Position numbers and translations under genes: made by a program. The notes beneath the pieces are model-generated. The model made no database searches and had not been told where the DNA came from. It was given only the letters and a program-made list of their open reading frames with translations. Positions 44,400 to 53,715 of a stretch of DNA of 55,155 nucleotides are shown here, in pieces. Origin of the DNA: Frisingicoccus caecimuris. Its GTDB lineage: Bacteria > Bacillota > Clostridia > Lachnospirales > Lachnospiraceae. The stretch is taken from positions 1 to 55,155 of the forward strand of contig NZ_SLXA01000015.1 of NCBI RefSeq assembly GCF_004340975.1, given 5' to 3'. Position 1 is the stretch's first letter, and each line of letters opens with the position of its first letter.

Positions 44400-47063
44400 C
44401 TATTTAAACTGTTTCTTACCAAGCCGGATATCTTCAACCAAATCGACCATGTCCTCTGGCAGGGCATTTAACAGATAATTTCTGTCATTTTCCCGACGTT
44501 CATCAAGAATCTGACGAATCTCCCGGCCGGTCTGTTCAACTTCGTCTTTAAGCCCCTGAGCTGACAGCCGCTGAGCTCCCTGTCCAAGAATAATAACCTG
44601 TTCCAGAGCATCGGAAGTTGCCACGGTAACCTGATATTTCCGGTTCATCCGGTGAACCGTTTTCTCGATATATTGATCTGCCGTCTCCGCCTCTTTCGTA
44701 TAGACCACATAAATGTTGTGATACTTAAACACCTGTCCCGGATTGCCTTCTACTTTATAGGCATCAAAGACAAGAATCAATGTATCCTTCCTAAAGCCCT
44801 GATAATTACACAGAATATCCATCAGTGCATTACGGGCACTGGTAATATTGACCTCAGACAGATCTCTCAACTCATCCCAGGAAAAAATAATATTATAACC
44901 GTCAACCAGCAGGTAGTTTTCCTCCGGCTTTTTTTCCGGTTTCCGTTCAATCCCCCCGCAAGTCTCTGTCCTCCGCCATTCTTTTCGCTTCACCGGTCCA
45001 TAGGTCCGTTCAAAAATCTGCTCAAGCTCTTTATCCTCGGCCAAACCGGAGCGCATCACTCCGCCGCCGGAAGACTCTCGCTCTTTATCCCCAACATTTT
45101 CTTCTGTCCACGTTTCCACAGAGGCTTTTAGAAAACTCTCCAGGTGCATGTAATCTGTTACTTCATTCCAGGGCACATTAACCCCTGCACCATGGGAGCA
45201 AAATATGGAGCCGGTCGGATTGTCCAAATCGGTCTCTGAATCGTATCCCGCTGCCTCAATCACTTCTTCCGCATTATGGCACGGCGCATAGCCCCCCGGC
45301 GTACAGGTAAGTTTCCCCATTCCTTTTGTATAAGCAATGACTTCCGAAGTATATTCCCGCATATTTACCACCGGAGCTGTCCCGGTGATCACTGTCATAT
45401 TCCCCTCTGTTTTCGGCGCAGAAAATGTTCCCTGCATTTTCTGTATATCTGCCATAGCCCGTCCCACTTTATCTGATGGAATTTCCAGACAATACTCGTA
45501 GATTGGCTCCAGCAAAACTGATCGTGCCCGCTTCAGACCATGGCGCACCGCCCGGTAAGTTGCCTGTCGAAAATCTCCGCCCTCTGTATGCTTTGTATGG
45601 GCCCGGCCGCTGACCAGCGAAATCTTCATATCCGTAATTTCTGCTCCGATCAGGACGCCCCGATGAATTTTTTCAGCCAGATGGGTCAGAATCAGGCGCT
45701 GCCAGTTCCGGTCAAGATCATCCTCACTACACCGGCTTTCAAACACCAGACCACTTCCCGGTTTTCCCGGTTCCAGAAGCAAATGTACCTCCGCATAATG
45801 GCGCAGCGGCTCATAATGGCCGACACCTTCGGCCATTGTTTCTATCGTTTCCTTATAAACAATATTGCCTGTGCCAAAATCCACATCCACCTGAAAGCGT
45901 TCGGCAATCAGACTTTTTAAAATCTCTATCTGAATTTCCCCCATGACCTTCGCATGGATTTCGCCAAGCTCTTCATTCCACACAATCTGAAGCTGAGGCT
46001 CTTCCTCCTCAAGCTGTTTCAACTTCAAAAACATATCATGGACATTGGTCCCCTCGGGCAATTTAATCTGATATGTCAGCACTGGTTCCAGAACCGGCGC
46101 AGCTCCCCGACCTTCAAATCCAAGGCCCTGACCTGTCCTGGTTTTTGAAAGGCCGGTTACTGCACAAATCCTTCCGGCGCCAACTTCATCCACCGTCTCA
46201 AATCCCGCACCGGAATAAATACGTATCTGATCCACCTTTTCGCCATTTTCCAATGGCATTTTTACTTTCAGCGCTCCCCCTGTAATTTTCATATGAGTCA
46301 GTCGGCTGCCATGGGCATCCCTGGAAATTTTATAGATCCGGGCGCCAAACTCTTCCCTGTAAGACGGCATCTGAGCATATTTCTCTATTCCGCCCAATAA
46401 TGCATCAACGCCCTGCATTTTTAAGGCTGAACCAAAATAACACGGGAATACCTTTCTGTCTGAAATTGCTGAGATAATTTTTTCCGCTTCAATATATCCC
46501 AATTCCAGAAAACTATCCAACAGGTTCTCATCACACATAGCCAGATTTTCCATAAAGATACCTGAATCCTGACTCTCACTAAAATCCACACATCTTTCTG
46601 ACAGCCGGTCATTGAGTTCTGCCAAAAGCCTCTGCCTGTCCGTTCCTTCCTGGTCCATTTTATTTATAAAAAGAAACACCGGAATCCGATGCCGCTTTAA
46701 TAATCGCCATAACGTAAGTACATGGCCCTGTATGCCATCGGCTCCGCTGATAACAAGAATTCCGTAATCCATCACCTGGAGCGTCCGCTCCATCTCCGCT
46801 GAAAAATCCACATGTCCCGGTGTGTCCAGCAAAGTTATCGACAACTTATCCAGGGCTAATTCCGCCTGCTTGGAAAAAATCGTAATCCCCCGGCTCCGCT
46901 CCAGAGCATAAGTATCCAGAAAAGCATCCCCGTGGTCCACCCGACCGAGTTTCCGTATACTGCCGCTTCGATAAAGAATCCCTTCGGCCAGTGTTGTTTT
47001 TCCCGCATCCACATGGGCCAGAATGCCTATACATATATGTTTTTTTTCTGAGGTTTCTCCCAT
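44400..47063 (-). CDS. Tet(M)-like ribosomal GTPase fused to a C-terminal YacP/Rae1-like NYN RNase domain
   Basis: This 887-residue protein joins two ribosome-directed parts. Residues 1 to about 640 are a ribosomal-protection/EF-G-like GTPase: AHVDAGKTTLAEG (G1, near 16), RGITIFSK (G2 region), DTPGHVDF (G3, near 78), NKMD (G4, near 133), then EF-G-type domains. A charged linker follows (about 640-714). Residues about 715-887 are an NYN/PIN-like domain: YLLVDGYNIIFSW, LILVFDAYKVEGN, ETADQYIEKTVH and VATSDALEQVIILGQGA give four conserved Asp positions. B. subtilis Rae1 (YacP) cleaves mRNA in the ribosomal A site, the site Tet(M) proteins enter, so the fusion could couple A-site entry to mRNA cleavage. 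Tetracycline resistance cannot be claimed. A monocistronic unit. Confidence 0.9.
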   Translation of the reverse strand: MGETSEKKHICIGILAHVDAGKTTLAEGILYRSGSIRKLGRVDHGDAFLDTYALERSRGITIFSKQAELALDKLSITLLDTPGHVDFSAEMERTLQVMDYGILVISGADGIQGHVLTLWRLLKRHRIPVFLFINKMDQEGTDRQRLLAELNDRLSERCVDFSESQDSGIFMENLAMCDENLLDSFLELGYIEAEKIISAISDRKVFPCYFGSALKMQGVDALLGGIEKYAQMPSYREEFGARIYKISRDAHGSRLTHMKITGGALKVKMPLENGEKVDQIRIYSGAGFETVDEVGAGRICAVTGLSKTRTGQGLGFEGRGAAPVLEPVLTYQIKLPEGTNVHDMFLKLKQLEEEEPQLQIVWNEELGEIHAKVMGEIQIEILKSLIAERFQVDVDFGTGNIVYKETIETMAEGVGHYEPLRHYAEVHLLLEPGKPGSGLVFESRCSEDDLDRNWQRLILTHLAEKIHRGVLIGAEITDMKISLVSGRAHTKHTEGGDFRQATYRAVRHGLKRARSVLLEPIYEYCLEIPSDKVGRAMADIQKMQGTFSAPKTEGNMTVITGTAPVVNMREYTSEVIAYTKGMGKLTCTPGGYAPCHNAEEVIEAAGYDSETDLDNPTGSIFCSHGAGVNVPWNEVTDYMHLESFLKASVETWTEENVGDKERESSGGGVMRSGLAEDKELEQIFERTYGPVKRKEWRRTETCGGIERKPEKKPEENYLLVDGYNIIFSWDELRDLSEVNITSARNALMDILCNYQGFRKDTLILVFDAYKVEGNPGQVFKYHNIYVVYTKEAETADQYIEKTVHRMNRKYQVTVATSDALEQVIILGQGAQRLSAQGLKDEVEQTGREIRQILDERRENDRNYLLNALPEDMVDLVEDIRLGKKQFK

Positions 47064-47166
47064 AGGAAATGCCCCTTTCTGTCTCTATCATAATCCATTC
47101 ATTATCATAGCACAGAATGAGGTATTCGTCGACAAGTTAAAATTCCCCAAAAGCTTTTAAAATAAA

Positions 47167-47203
47167 TTGACTCTTTTAATATAATGTTATATAATGTTAT
47201 ATA
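47167..47203 (+). promoter_or_regulatory. promoter of the SIS deglycase gene with GntR-type operator
   Basis: TTGACT (47167-47172), 17-bp spacer, TATAAT (47190-47195). Two overlapping copies of TATAATGTTATATA (47180-47193 and 47190-47203) cover the -10 box. The same 14-mer recurs at the promoter of the kinase operon (53716-53729), so both promoters are probably bound by one regulator, most simply the GntR protein encoded between them. Confidence 0.75.
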
Positions 47204-47238
47204 ATAAATAATAACCTGTTTTCATAAGGAGGATTCCC

Positions 47239-48207
47239 ATGAACGTAAAAGAAATTGTTTCTGCAATCAAAACAGACAAACCTGAAATCGCTTCTGTTTA
47301 TTTTGTTGGCTGCGGTGCATCCCAGGCAGATTTATATCCGGGAAAATATTTTCTTGATGCCAATGCAAAAAAACTGCGCGCCAGTCTCCACACTGCCAAT
47401 GAGTTTTATTATTCCACTCCGGCAGGTGTAGGACCGGATTCCATTGTTGTTGCCTGCTCTTTAAGTGGCGGCACTCCGGAAACCGTCGCTGCTGCCCAAA
47501 AGGCAACAGAACTCGGTGCAGAAGTCATTTCTGTAACCATTGATGAAAATTCCCCTTTAGCTGCTGCCGGAAAATATCAGATCATTCATGGTTTTGCAAA
47601 AGACTATGCAGCAAAAATGGAAAAAATGACGAATGTCCTTGCTCTGTCCTGTGAAATTCTGAATACATACGAAGGTTACGCTCATTACGAAGATATGCAG
47701 GACGGCTTCTCCAAAATCTATGATCTGATCAATGATTCTGTTAAAACCTTAATGCCTCGGGCCCAGGCCTTCGGCAAAGCCTACAAGGATATGCCTATGT
47801 TATATGTGATGAGTTCCGGCGCAACGGCTATGGTCGCTTACTCTTTTTCCATGTTCTTAATGATGGAAATGCAGTGGGTAGCTTCCAGTTCCTTTAACTG
47901 TGGCGAATTCTTTCATGGTCCATTTGAAATGGTTGAAAAAGATGTTCCGTATCTGTTATTAATGAACGATGGACCTACACGTCCGATGGATGCAAGAGCG
48001 ATGACCTTCCTGCAAAGATTTGATACAAAATTGACGGTTGTTGACGCCAAAGATTTTGGTCTTTCTTCCGTAATTCGGTCTTCCGTTGTGGAATATTTCA
48101 ATCCGATCCTGCTGTGTGGTGTTCTTCGTATGTATGCTGAACAGCTCTCTTTGGAAAGAAATCATCCGCTTACAATGAGAAGATATATGTGGAAACTCGA
48201 ATATTGA
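47239..48207 (+). CDS. SIS-domain sugar isomerase, FrlB-like fructosamine-6-phosphate deglycase
   Basis: This 322-residue two-SIS-domain protein has FVGCGASQADLYPGKYF near residue 22, ACSLSGGTPETVAAA near 75 (SIS phosphosugar loop), and NCGEFFHGPFEMVEKDVPYLLL near 220. The last is strongly like the SGEFRHGPLEIVE region of FrlB, as is the end HPLTMRRYMWKLEY. FrlB-type enzymes split fructoselysine 6-phosphate into glucose 6-phosphate and the free amino acid. The FrlD-like kinase, GntR regulator and amino-acid-type transporter nearby support an Amadori-product pathway. AAGGAGG precedes the ATG. The exact substrate is unknown. Confidence 0.85.
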   Translation: MNVKEIVSAIKTDKPEIASVYFVGCGASQADLYPGKYFLDANAKKLRASLHTANEFYYSTPAGVGPDSIVVACSLSGGTPETVAAAQKATELGAEVISVTIDENSPLAAAGKYQIIHGFAKDYAAKMEKMTNVLALSCEILNTYEGYAHYEDMQDGFSKIYDLINDSVKTLMPRAQAFGKAYKDMPMLYVMSSGATAMVAYSFSMFLMMEMQWVASSSFNCGEFFHGPFEMVEKDVPYLLLMNDGPTRPMDARAMTFLQRFDTKLTVVDAKDFGLSSVIRSSVVEYFNPILLCGVLRMYAEQLSLERNHPLTMRRYMWKLEY

Positions 48208-48232
48208 TCGGAAATTTCTCTTCTTTAACTTA

Positions 48233-48293
48233 AAAACGGTCTGCCCTGAGAGTATCTCAAAAGAAATATCTCCGACCGGCAGGCCGTTTTTTT
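48233..48293. terminator. bidirectional terminator between the SIS and gntR genes
   Basis: AACGGTCTGCC ... GGCAGGCCGTT (32-base middle) with AAAA on the left and TTTTTT on the right, between two convergent genes. Confidence 0.8.
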
Positions 48294-49008
48294 ACATTAT
48301 GATCGTCATCGTATAGCGTTCCGCATTGATCAACAGTTTACTGCATAAAATCTCTTCACCCTTTTCATCCATAGCAACATCATAATGAAGCAGAAGCGGC
48401 TGTTTCGGTTCTACCCCCAAAAGTTTTGCTTCCTGCTCCGTAGCATAACATATGCCTATTTCTTTGGTCGCATGAACAATCTCCGTTCCATGACTGCGTA
48501 TGATTTCATATATGGACCCATTCAGATTTCCTTCTGAAACATAACCATATCTGGCTGCCAGACACGTGTCTTCCAGCATCACAACAGTCCCGTCATTTTT
48601 CCGGAGTCTCACAAGCCGAAGAACTTTTTCGTCTTTCTGCAGTCTCAGTTTTCTCATCACCTTGGCACTGGGCTTTTCCCACTCCACAGAAAGAATTTCC
48701 GCCGATGCTTTTTTCCCTTCTGCTTCACACATCTCAGTAAAACTGAGTACTTTATTCTTTATTACACGATTCAGCTTATTTGTTGTTACAAAAGTTCCGA
48801 TTCCCTGCTTCTTGGTCACGTAACCATTCTCCGCCAGAACGTTAATAGCTTTTCTCACGGTAATGCGACTTACATGATATACCTCTCCCAACTCGGCTTC
48901 TGTCATGAGCTTATCCGAATCCTGCAATTCTCCGCTCAGTATCTGCCCTTTAATCTCATCTGCCAGTTGCTGGTACATTGGGACTATCGAATTCTTGTTC
49001 ATGTTCAT
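48292..49008 (-). CDS. GntR-family (HutC/UTRA) transcriptional regulator
   Basis: This 238-residue regulator has a GntR winged helix at about 8-75 (YQQLADEIKGQILSGELQ, EAELGEVYHVSRITVRKAINVLAENGYV). A UTRA ligand-binding domain follows at about 90-235 (SFTEMCEAEGKKASAEILS ... LRKNDGTVVMLEDTCLAA). UTRA domains sense small sugar phosphates or amino-acid-related effectors; B. subtilis FrlR of the fructosamine locus belongs to this subfamily. It is placed between the SIS gene and the kinase-transporter operon, both of which carry the 14-bp operator. Its own promoter was not clear. Confidence 0.93.
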   Translation of the reverse strand: MNMNKNSIVPMYQQLADEIKGQILSGELQDSDKLMTEAELGEVYHVSRITVRKAINVLAENGYVTKKQGIGTFVTTNKLNRVIKNKVLSFTEMCEAEGKKASAEILSVEWEKPSAKVMRKLRLQKDEKVLRLVRLRKNDGTVVMLEDTCLAARYGYVSEGNLNGSIYEIIRSHGTEIVHATKEIGICYATEQEAKLLGVEPKQPLLLHYDVAMDEKGEEILCSKLLINAERYTMTIIM

Positions 49009-49048
49009 CCATCCTTATATTCTATTTACTCCCCATTCTTAGCATCGA

Positions 49049-49095
49049 TAAAAAACAGGACGCATATAACGATATTATATCATTTTATGCGTCCT
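49049..49095 (-). terminator. terminator of the kinase-transporter operon
   Basis: Minus strand AGGACGCATA / TATGCGTCCT, a perfect 10-bp stem with a 19-base middle, followed by GTTTTTTATC. It lies 37 bases after the substrate-binding protein gene. The middle contains TATAAT-like sequence that could belong to a gntR promoter. Confidence 0.85.
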
Positions 49096-49131
49096 AAATC
49101 CACCAGATTCATTCATCCACTGGAACTTTTA

Positions 49132-50073
49132 TTACTCTACAATAAAGTCCTCAAGAGCTGTTTCATCAAGCTGGGCTGCTGCATCGGACTGCATCTGAGC
49201 CCACAGGCCTTCTTCTGTAATATCAGCAAAAAATCCGCTGGCCCAGTCTGCAAAATCCTCATTGCCATAGGCCATGCAAAGGCCACAGCCTTTATCAAAC
49301 TCATCTGTAGGTTCCCATGTCAGGCTGTCAACAACGGCCAGATCCGGGTTGGCAGCTATGGACATTGCGGCAGATACCGCATTCATGCAGGCCAGATCTG
49401 ATTTTTTGTTCTTTACCGAAAGCAGAAGATCTGAAACCATACCTAATTCCTGAATCTCTGCATCCGGATACAAATGCTGCGTCATCGTAATATCGATAGA
49501 ACCCATCTGTCCACATACTGTAACGCCTTCCAGAGTACCTGTGAACTTTTCATTATCCACATTATCCTTTAAAGCCACATAACATTCATTGGATTTGTGA
49601 TATACGTCTGTAAACAACCATGACTGCTTACGTTCATCCGTAGGACTCAGACGTGTTACAAAATGTACCTGATTTGCCTGTAATGCAGACATACATCCGG
49701 TAAAATCACTTTCATAGAATTCTACTGTGATTTCACGATCCAGATATTCGCTGAGACGTTCGGCCATCTCATACATACCTGCGACTTCAAAACCAACAAG
49801 AGCATCTTTGCCGTCCTGTACTGTGTGGAAGCAGAATGTCGGGTCATTGCCAATAATGCCTACTTTTAACACGCCATTTTCAACCAAATCGGCAAAAATC
49901 GGTCCCATTTCTGCGTCGGCCTTAGTTTCCGCTGTGGATTCTGCAATTGTCTCCGTTGTTTCATCTGCTGCTGCAGTCGTTGTTTTATTGTCTGATTTAC
50001 CAGAACAGGCGGCCATAGACATTACCATAGCACCAGCCAAAAACAAAGCAGCAATTTTTTTCATTTTTTTCAT
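49132..50073 (-). CDS. amino-acid-type ABC transporter substrate-binding lipoprotein
   Basis: This 313-residue lipoprotein has a signal peptide with lipobox MSMAAC (Cys near 23), then a Thr/Glu-rich linker and a family 3 binding fold (about 60-310). PTFCFHTVQDGKDALVGFEVAGMYEMAERL near 80 is the typical start of polar amino-acid binders. It would capture the substrate outside the cell and pass it to the permease. It is last in the six-gene operon. The ligand could be a glycated amino acid rather than a free one, given the neighbours; this is inference. Confidence 0.9.
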   Translation of the reverse strand: MKKMKKIAALFLAGAMVMSMAACSGKSDNKTTTAAADETTETIAESTAETKADAEMGPIFADLVENGVLKVGIIGNDPTFCFHTVQDGKDALVGFEVAGMYEMAERLSEYLDREITVEFYESDFTGCMSALQANQVHFVTRLSPTDERKQSWLFTDVYHKSNECYVALKDNVDNEKFTGTLEGVTVCGQMGSIDITMTQHLYPDAEIQELGMVSDLLLSVKNKKSDLACMNAVSAAMSIAANPDLAVVDSLTWEPTDEFDKGCGLCMAYGNEDFADWASGFFADITEEGLWAQMQSDAAAQLDETALEDFIVE

Positions 50074-50138
50074 AGTCTCTCTCCTTTTCTTTTTATTATA
50101 TAAGTCATGGACTTACTGTTACATATTCATAATACCGA

Positions 50139-50888
50139 TCACAGCATCTTGCTGAGGAAATCTTTCGTTCTCTGATGCTGAGGATTCGCAATGACATCTT
50201 TTGGTCTTCCCTGTTCAACGATATAGCCGCCATCCATAAAGACCACTCTGTCACCAACCTCACGGGCAAATCCCATCTCATGGGTCACGACCACCATCGT
50301 CATGCCCTGCTGTGCCAACTGACGCATGATCTGAAGGACTTCACCGACCATTTCCGGATCCAACGCAGAAGTTGCCTCATCAAACAAAATAACTTCCGGG
50401 TCCATGGCTAAAGTTCTGGCAATGGCCACACGCTGTTTTTGCCCGCCGGATAACTGGGATGGATAGGCCCCCGCCTTATCTTCCAGTCCGACCTGCCGCA
50501 ACAGCTCCATAGCCTGTTTTTCAGCCTGTTCCTTCGGTATCTTTTTTACTCTTCTCGGTCCAACAGTCACATTATCTAAAACACTCAGATTCTCGAACAG
50601 GTTAAAGAGCTGAAATACCATACCGAATTTTTCACGATATTTATCGATTTTCATTTCTTTTCTTAAAATGGATTGTCCATGAAACAGAATATCGCCATCT
50701 GTAGGAATTTCCAGAAGGTTTAAACATCGTAAAAATGTGGATTTTCCAGAACCAGACGGACCAATGACAACAACAACTTCTCCCCGGTCAATCTCCATAT
50801 CCACGCCTTTTAAAACTTCCAGGCTTCCGAAATTTTTCTTTAATTGTTTTACCTGTATGATCACTTCTTTCCCATCAGTCATGTGCAT
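50139..50888 (-). CDS. amino-acid-type ABC transporter ATP-binding protein (GlnQ-like)
   Basis: This 249-residue ATPase has Walker [19 protein letters not shown] near residue 39, signature [15 protein letters not shown] near 145, Walker [15 protein letters not shown] near 165, and the H-loop [12 protein letters not shown], the pattern of the polar amino-acid uptake family. It overlaps the permease gene by 14 bases. With the permease and lipoprotein it forms one importer. Confidence 0.95.
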   Translation of the reverse strand: MHMTDGKEVIIQVKQLKKNFGSLEVLKGVDMEIDRGEVVVVIGPSGSGKSTFLRCLNLLEIPTDGDILFHGQSILRKEMKIDKYREKFGMVFQLFNLFENLSVLDNVTVGPRRVKKIPKEQAEKQAMELLRQVGLEDKAGAYPSQLSGGQKQRVAIARTLAMDPEVILFDEATSALDPEMVGEVLQIMRQLAQQGMTMVVVTHEMGFAREVGDRVVFMDGGYIVEQGRPKDVIANPQHQRTKDFLSKML

Positions 50889-51525
50889 GCAGCCTCCTTT
50901 CCAGAATACCGATCAGTTTTTTCAACATATATGTGATAACAAAATAGATGACTGCCGTAACGATCAATGGTTCAAATGCTAAAAATGTGTTTGCTCTGAC
51001 CGAATTCGATGTATATGTCAATTCGTGAAGTGCAATAACGGACACGATTGAAGTTTCCTTGATCAGCAAGATGAACTCATTACATAATGATGGTAAAATA
51101 TTTTTTATTGCCTGTGGGATAATGATAAACCAATTCGCCTGAAGTTTTGACATTCCGATGCAGCGGGCGGCCTCCATCTGTCCCTTATTAACTGCCTGCA
51201 TACCGGCTCTCGTATGTTCAGCGATATACACAGAACTATTTACTGTCAATGACACGACTGCCGCCCAGAACTGAGGCAGGGAAGTCGCAATGCCATAATA
51301 AACAATAAATATCTGTACCATGACCGGAACTCCACGGATGAAATTAATCCAGCCGTCGATGATCGGGCTGATGATCTTATAATTTTGCACTCGGATCATT
51401 CCCATCGCCACACCTACTGCCGTGGCCAGAATCAATGTCCAGAATGCCAGCTCCAACGTTACCATCAGGCCGTCCGCATAATAAAACCAGTATTTACTTA
51501 AAAAACTAAAATTTAAACCGAACAT
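50875..51525 (-). CDS. amino-acid-type ABC transporter permease
   Basis: This 216-residue membrane protein of the HisM/GlnP family has about five helices. Its cytosolic EAA loop is [29 protein letters not shown] (near 118-147), which docks to the ATPase. An early [17 protein letters not shown] motif is typical. One permease gene is present, so it probably works as a homodimer. It lies between yjbQ and the ATPase gene. Confidence 0.94.
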   Translation of the reverse strand: MFGLNFSFLSKYWFYYADGLMVTLELAFWTLILATAVGVAMGMIRVQNYKIISPIIDGWINFIRGVPVMVQIFIVYYGIATSLPQFWAAVVSLTVNSSVYIAEHTRAGMQAVNKGQMEAARCIGMSKLQANWFIIIPQAIKNILPSLCNEFILLIKETSIVSVIALHELTYTSNSVRANTFLAFEPLIVTAVIYFVITYMLKKLIGILERRLHAHD

Positions 51526-51559
51526 TATTACTGCCCCCTATCCCATACATGACGACCTT

Positions 51560-51988
51560 TTACTCACCAATGACCTCGATGAAATATTTCCGTATCTGTA
51601 ATCCATCCAGCTCGACAAAATATATATTCTGTTCGCTGCCAGTCATCATCTTTCCATCGATCACCGGAAACAGACAATGATTTCCCGCCAACATGGACTT
51701 TAAATGTCCCGGTGCATTTCCTGAACATGTTCCATAGGTCGGAAGCATGTGTGTATGTACATAGGGATAATCATTCGGAACCAAACGGTCCAGCTGCATC
51801 TCAATATCTTTTTCCACACACGGAAGCGCTTCATTTACCATGATACCTGTGGTCGTGTGCTTTGTGATCACAGCGACCAGACCATTTTTGATGCCGCTTT
51901 CCTCCACGGCCTTCCGAACTTCATCCGTAATTTTGATCATCTCAAATTCTTTATGAGAAATAACCTGATTTTCTACCAGCTTAACCAT
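51560..51988 (-). CDS. YjbQ-family protein (UPF0047)
   Basis: This 142-residue protein has the UPF0047 motifs KHTTTGIMVNEALP near residue 43 (His), VHTHMLPTYGTCSGNAPGHLKSML near 77-100, and EQNIYFVELDGLQIRKYFIEVIG at the end. Members show weak thiamine-phosphate-synthase activity, but the natural role of the family is not settled. Here it lies one base from the amidohydrolase gene inside a putative glycated-amine operon. That suggests an associated enzymatic or protective role, perhaps with a reactive intermediate. This is inference only. Confidence 0.9.
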   Translation of the reverse strand: MVKLVENQVISHKEFEMIKITDEVRKAVEESGIKNGLVAVITKHTTTGIMVNEALPCVEKDIEMQLDRLVPNDYPYVHTHMLPTYGTCSGNAPGHLKSMLAGNHCLFPVIDGKMMTGSEQNIYFVELDGLQIRKYFIEVIGE

Positions 51989-51989
51989 A

Positions 51990-52841
51990 TTAATCCTCCA
52001 TTCCTAAAAAACGCATTGCATTTCCACCTAACACAGCATCCATAACGTCTTCACGGAGTGGAAGATTCTTAATGCCGTCCAGACTTCTCACATGACGAAA
52101 TCTTGGGTTGTTCGATCCGAACATTACCTTGTCCTGGAAGCAATTCTGCAGCCAGTTCAGATTCATATTGACCGAGAACAGATGCTCATAATAGTTTCTT
52201 GGAGAATCCATATAGACCATCGATGTATCCGCATACACATTCGGATATTTCATCAACATCATGATTGTCTCCTGCCACCATGGCCATCCCATATGGGCCA
52301 GGCAGAACCTCAGATCCGGATATTCCACTGCAACATCCTCAAACCGGATAGGCTCGGAATACTTCGCCGGTGTGTTTGGTTCCCAACTATAGCCCGCATG
52401 GAACATGACAGGTTTGTTCTTGTCCTGACATATTTTATAAAGCGGCGCCAGGCACGCATCATCCGGATACATATGTAAACGGGAAAGATTCAGCTTTAAA
52501 CCGGCCAGTTTCAATTCGTCAAAAGCCCGGATCAGCTCTGTCTCCGCATCTTCACGTCTTGGATCGATTCCTGCAAATCCGATAAAATGTTCCGGGCTTC
52601 TGGCAACAATTCTGGCCATTTCGTCATTGCTCACGATGGCACGACCAACCTCTGTAGAATAGTCCTCCGGCAAGAATACAACCTTATCAATTTTGGCATC
52701 CTCCAACAACACCAATTCAAAATCTACCGGATTAATTCCCGATTTAAATACGCCAAATTCCTGTCTCCGGAATTGTAAATCCTCCGGATTTTCATTAATT
52801 TCATCAAGCAATAATGGATGTGCATGAATATCAATTACCAT
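51990..52841 (-). CDS. amidohydrolase-2 family TIM-barrel hydrolase
   Basis: This 283-residue metal-dependent hydrolase begins MVIDIHAHPLLL (the HxH metal motif). It has PVMFHAGYSWEPNTP near residue 140, CLAHMGWPWW near 178 and VMFGSNNPRFRHVRSL near 250. The last replaces the usual GSDxP aspartate with Asn, as in lactonase-like branches of the family. GGAG precedes the chosen ATG; the longer frame upstream overlaps the kinase gene. The substrate is unknown. It could cleave an amide, lactone or carboxylate in the pathway of the neighbouring kinase and deglycase. Confidence 0.85.
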   Translation of the reverse strand: MVIDIHAHPLLLDEINENPEDLQFRRQEFGVFKSGINPVDFELVLLEDAKIDKVVFLPEDYSTEVGRAIVSNDEMARIVARSPEHFIGFAGIDPRREDAETELIRAFDELKLAGLKLNLSRLHMYPDDACLAPLYKICQDKNKPVMFHAGYSWEPNTPAKYSEPIRFEDVAVEYPDLRFCLAHMGWPWWQETIMMLMKYPNVYADTSMVYMDSPRNYYEHLFSVNMNLNWLQNCFQDKVMFGSNNPRFRHVRSLDGIKNLPLREDVMDAVLGGNAMRFLGMED

Positions 52842-52861
52842 ACGTATAAACTCCTTTACAT

Positions 52862-53674
52862 TTATTCTTTCATCAAATAGGGTTCGAATACTGAAATAAC
52901 CCGGGCCGCCCGGGCTGCTCCGCTGTACATACAATCAATGATTGGTTTTTCATCGATAAGCGCTCCAATAAACCCGGCAAAATAAGAATCCCCTGCACCT
53001 ACCGTATTCACCACTTTTTCCACCGGAACAATGTCTCCTTTATAAAATTTAGAACCATCATAGGCAATAGAACCATTTTTTCCAAAAGTAGCAATCATCA
53101 ACTTTGCTCCAAGAGAATGGGCATATTTCAAAAAATCTTTTCCCTTTTCCAGATCATCTCCAAAAGATACCAGGCCGCAGTCAATGTTACTCAAAACATG
53201 TCGGATATCCGGATGATCAATGGTATTACTCAGATCAAAAAAAACTTTCACGCCCCGCTTTCTGATCTCCTCTAAACGCGGAATCAGTCGCCCTGTAAAA
53301 TCTGTGTGCATCATGTCATGATGGCAAATAAAATCAATGCTTTCATCAGAAAATTCATAGTTCCCCATAATTCCCCGGACCGGTTCTCCATGCATTCGAT
53401 CATTATTGATCAGATGCAGCGGCACTCTCGGCGTCTCGCCGCCAGGAATAATTTCCAAATGAGAACAATCGATACCTCTCTTCTGAAAAGCTTCCACAGA
53501 CATCTTTCCATATGGGTCATCCGAAACAGCAGAAACAATCGAAGATGTGACATCCGGCCGCATATCCAAAAGATTGAAAAGAACATCGACACCATTTCCT
53601 GTCACATAGCATCTATTATCAAATTCAGGGTAATAATCAATACAAACATACCCTGCTGCAGTAAACTTTACCAT
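52862..53674 (-). CDS. PfkB-family sugar kinase, FrlD-like fructosamine kinase
   Basis: This 270-residue ribokinase-family enzyme has NDRMHGEPVRGIMGNYEFS near residue 90 and the catalytic NTVGAGDSYFAGFIGAL near 218, where Asp is the base. Overall, YVCIDYYPE and the NDR-x-x-G segment resemble E. coli FrlD, which phosphorylates fructoselysine at C6. It is the first gene of a six-gene operon whose promoter carries the same operator as the FrlB-like gene. AAAGGAGAG precedes the ATG. Relatives act on other sugars, so the substrate is inferred. Confidence 0.85.
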   Translation of the reverse strand: MVKFTAAGYVCIDYYPEFDNRCYVTGNGVDVLFNLLDMRPDVTSSIVSAVSDDPYGKMSVEAFQKRGIDCSHLEIIPGGETPRVPLHLINNDRMHGEPVRGIMGNYEFSDESIDFICHHDMMHTDFTGRLIPRLEEIRKRGVKVFFDLSNTIDHPDIRHVLSNIDCGLVSFGDDLEKGKDFLKYAHSLGAKLMIATFGKNGSIAYDGSKFYKGDIVPVEKVVNTVGAGDSYFAGFIGALIDEKPIIDCMYSGAARAARVISVFEPYLMKE

Positions 53675-53715
53675 GCAATCTCTCCTTTGGTATGCACGTT
53701 CTGTGCAATATGTAT

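Noticed and set aside
44400-47063. Annotation as a tetracycline resistance gene
   Set aside because: The GTPase resembles Tet(M) in general, but the NYN fusion and unfamiliar C-terminal GTPase sequence do not support a resistance claim without testing.
47161-47210. Short tandem repeat ATAATGTTAT considered as simple sequence repeat
   Set aside because: The same 14-mer recurs at a second promoter in a proper inverted repeat, so an operator explains it better than slippage.
49057-49095. Possible third copy of the GntR operator near gntR
   Set aside because: TATAAC-GAT-ATTATA resembles the motif only with a 3-bp insertion and lies inside a terminator hairpin.
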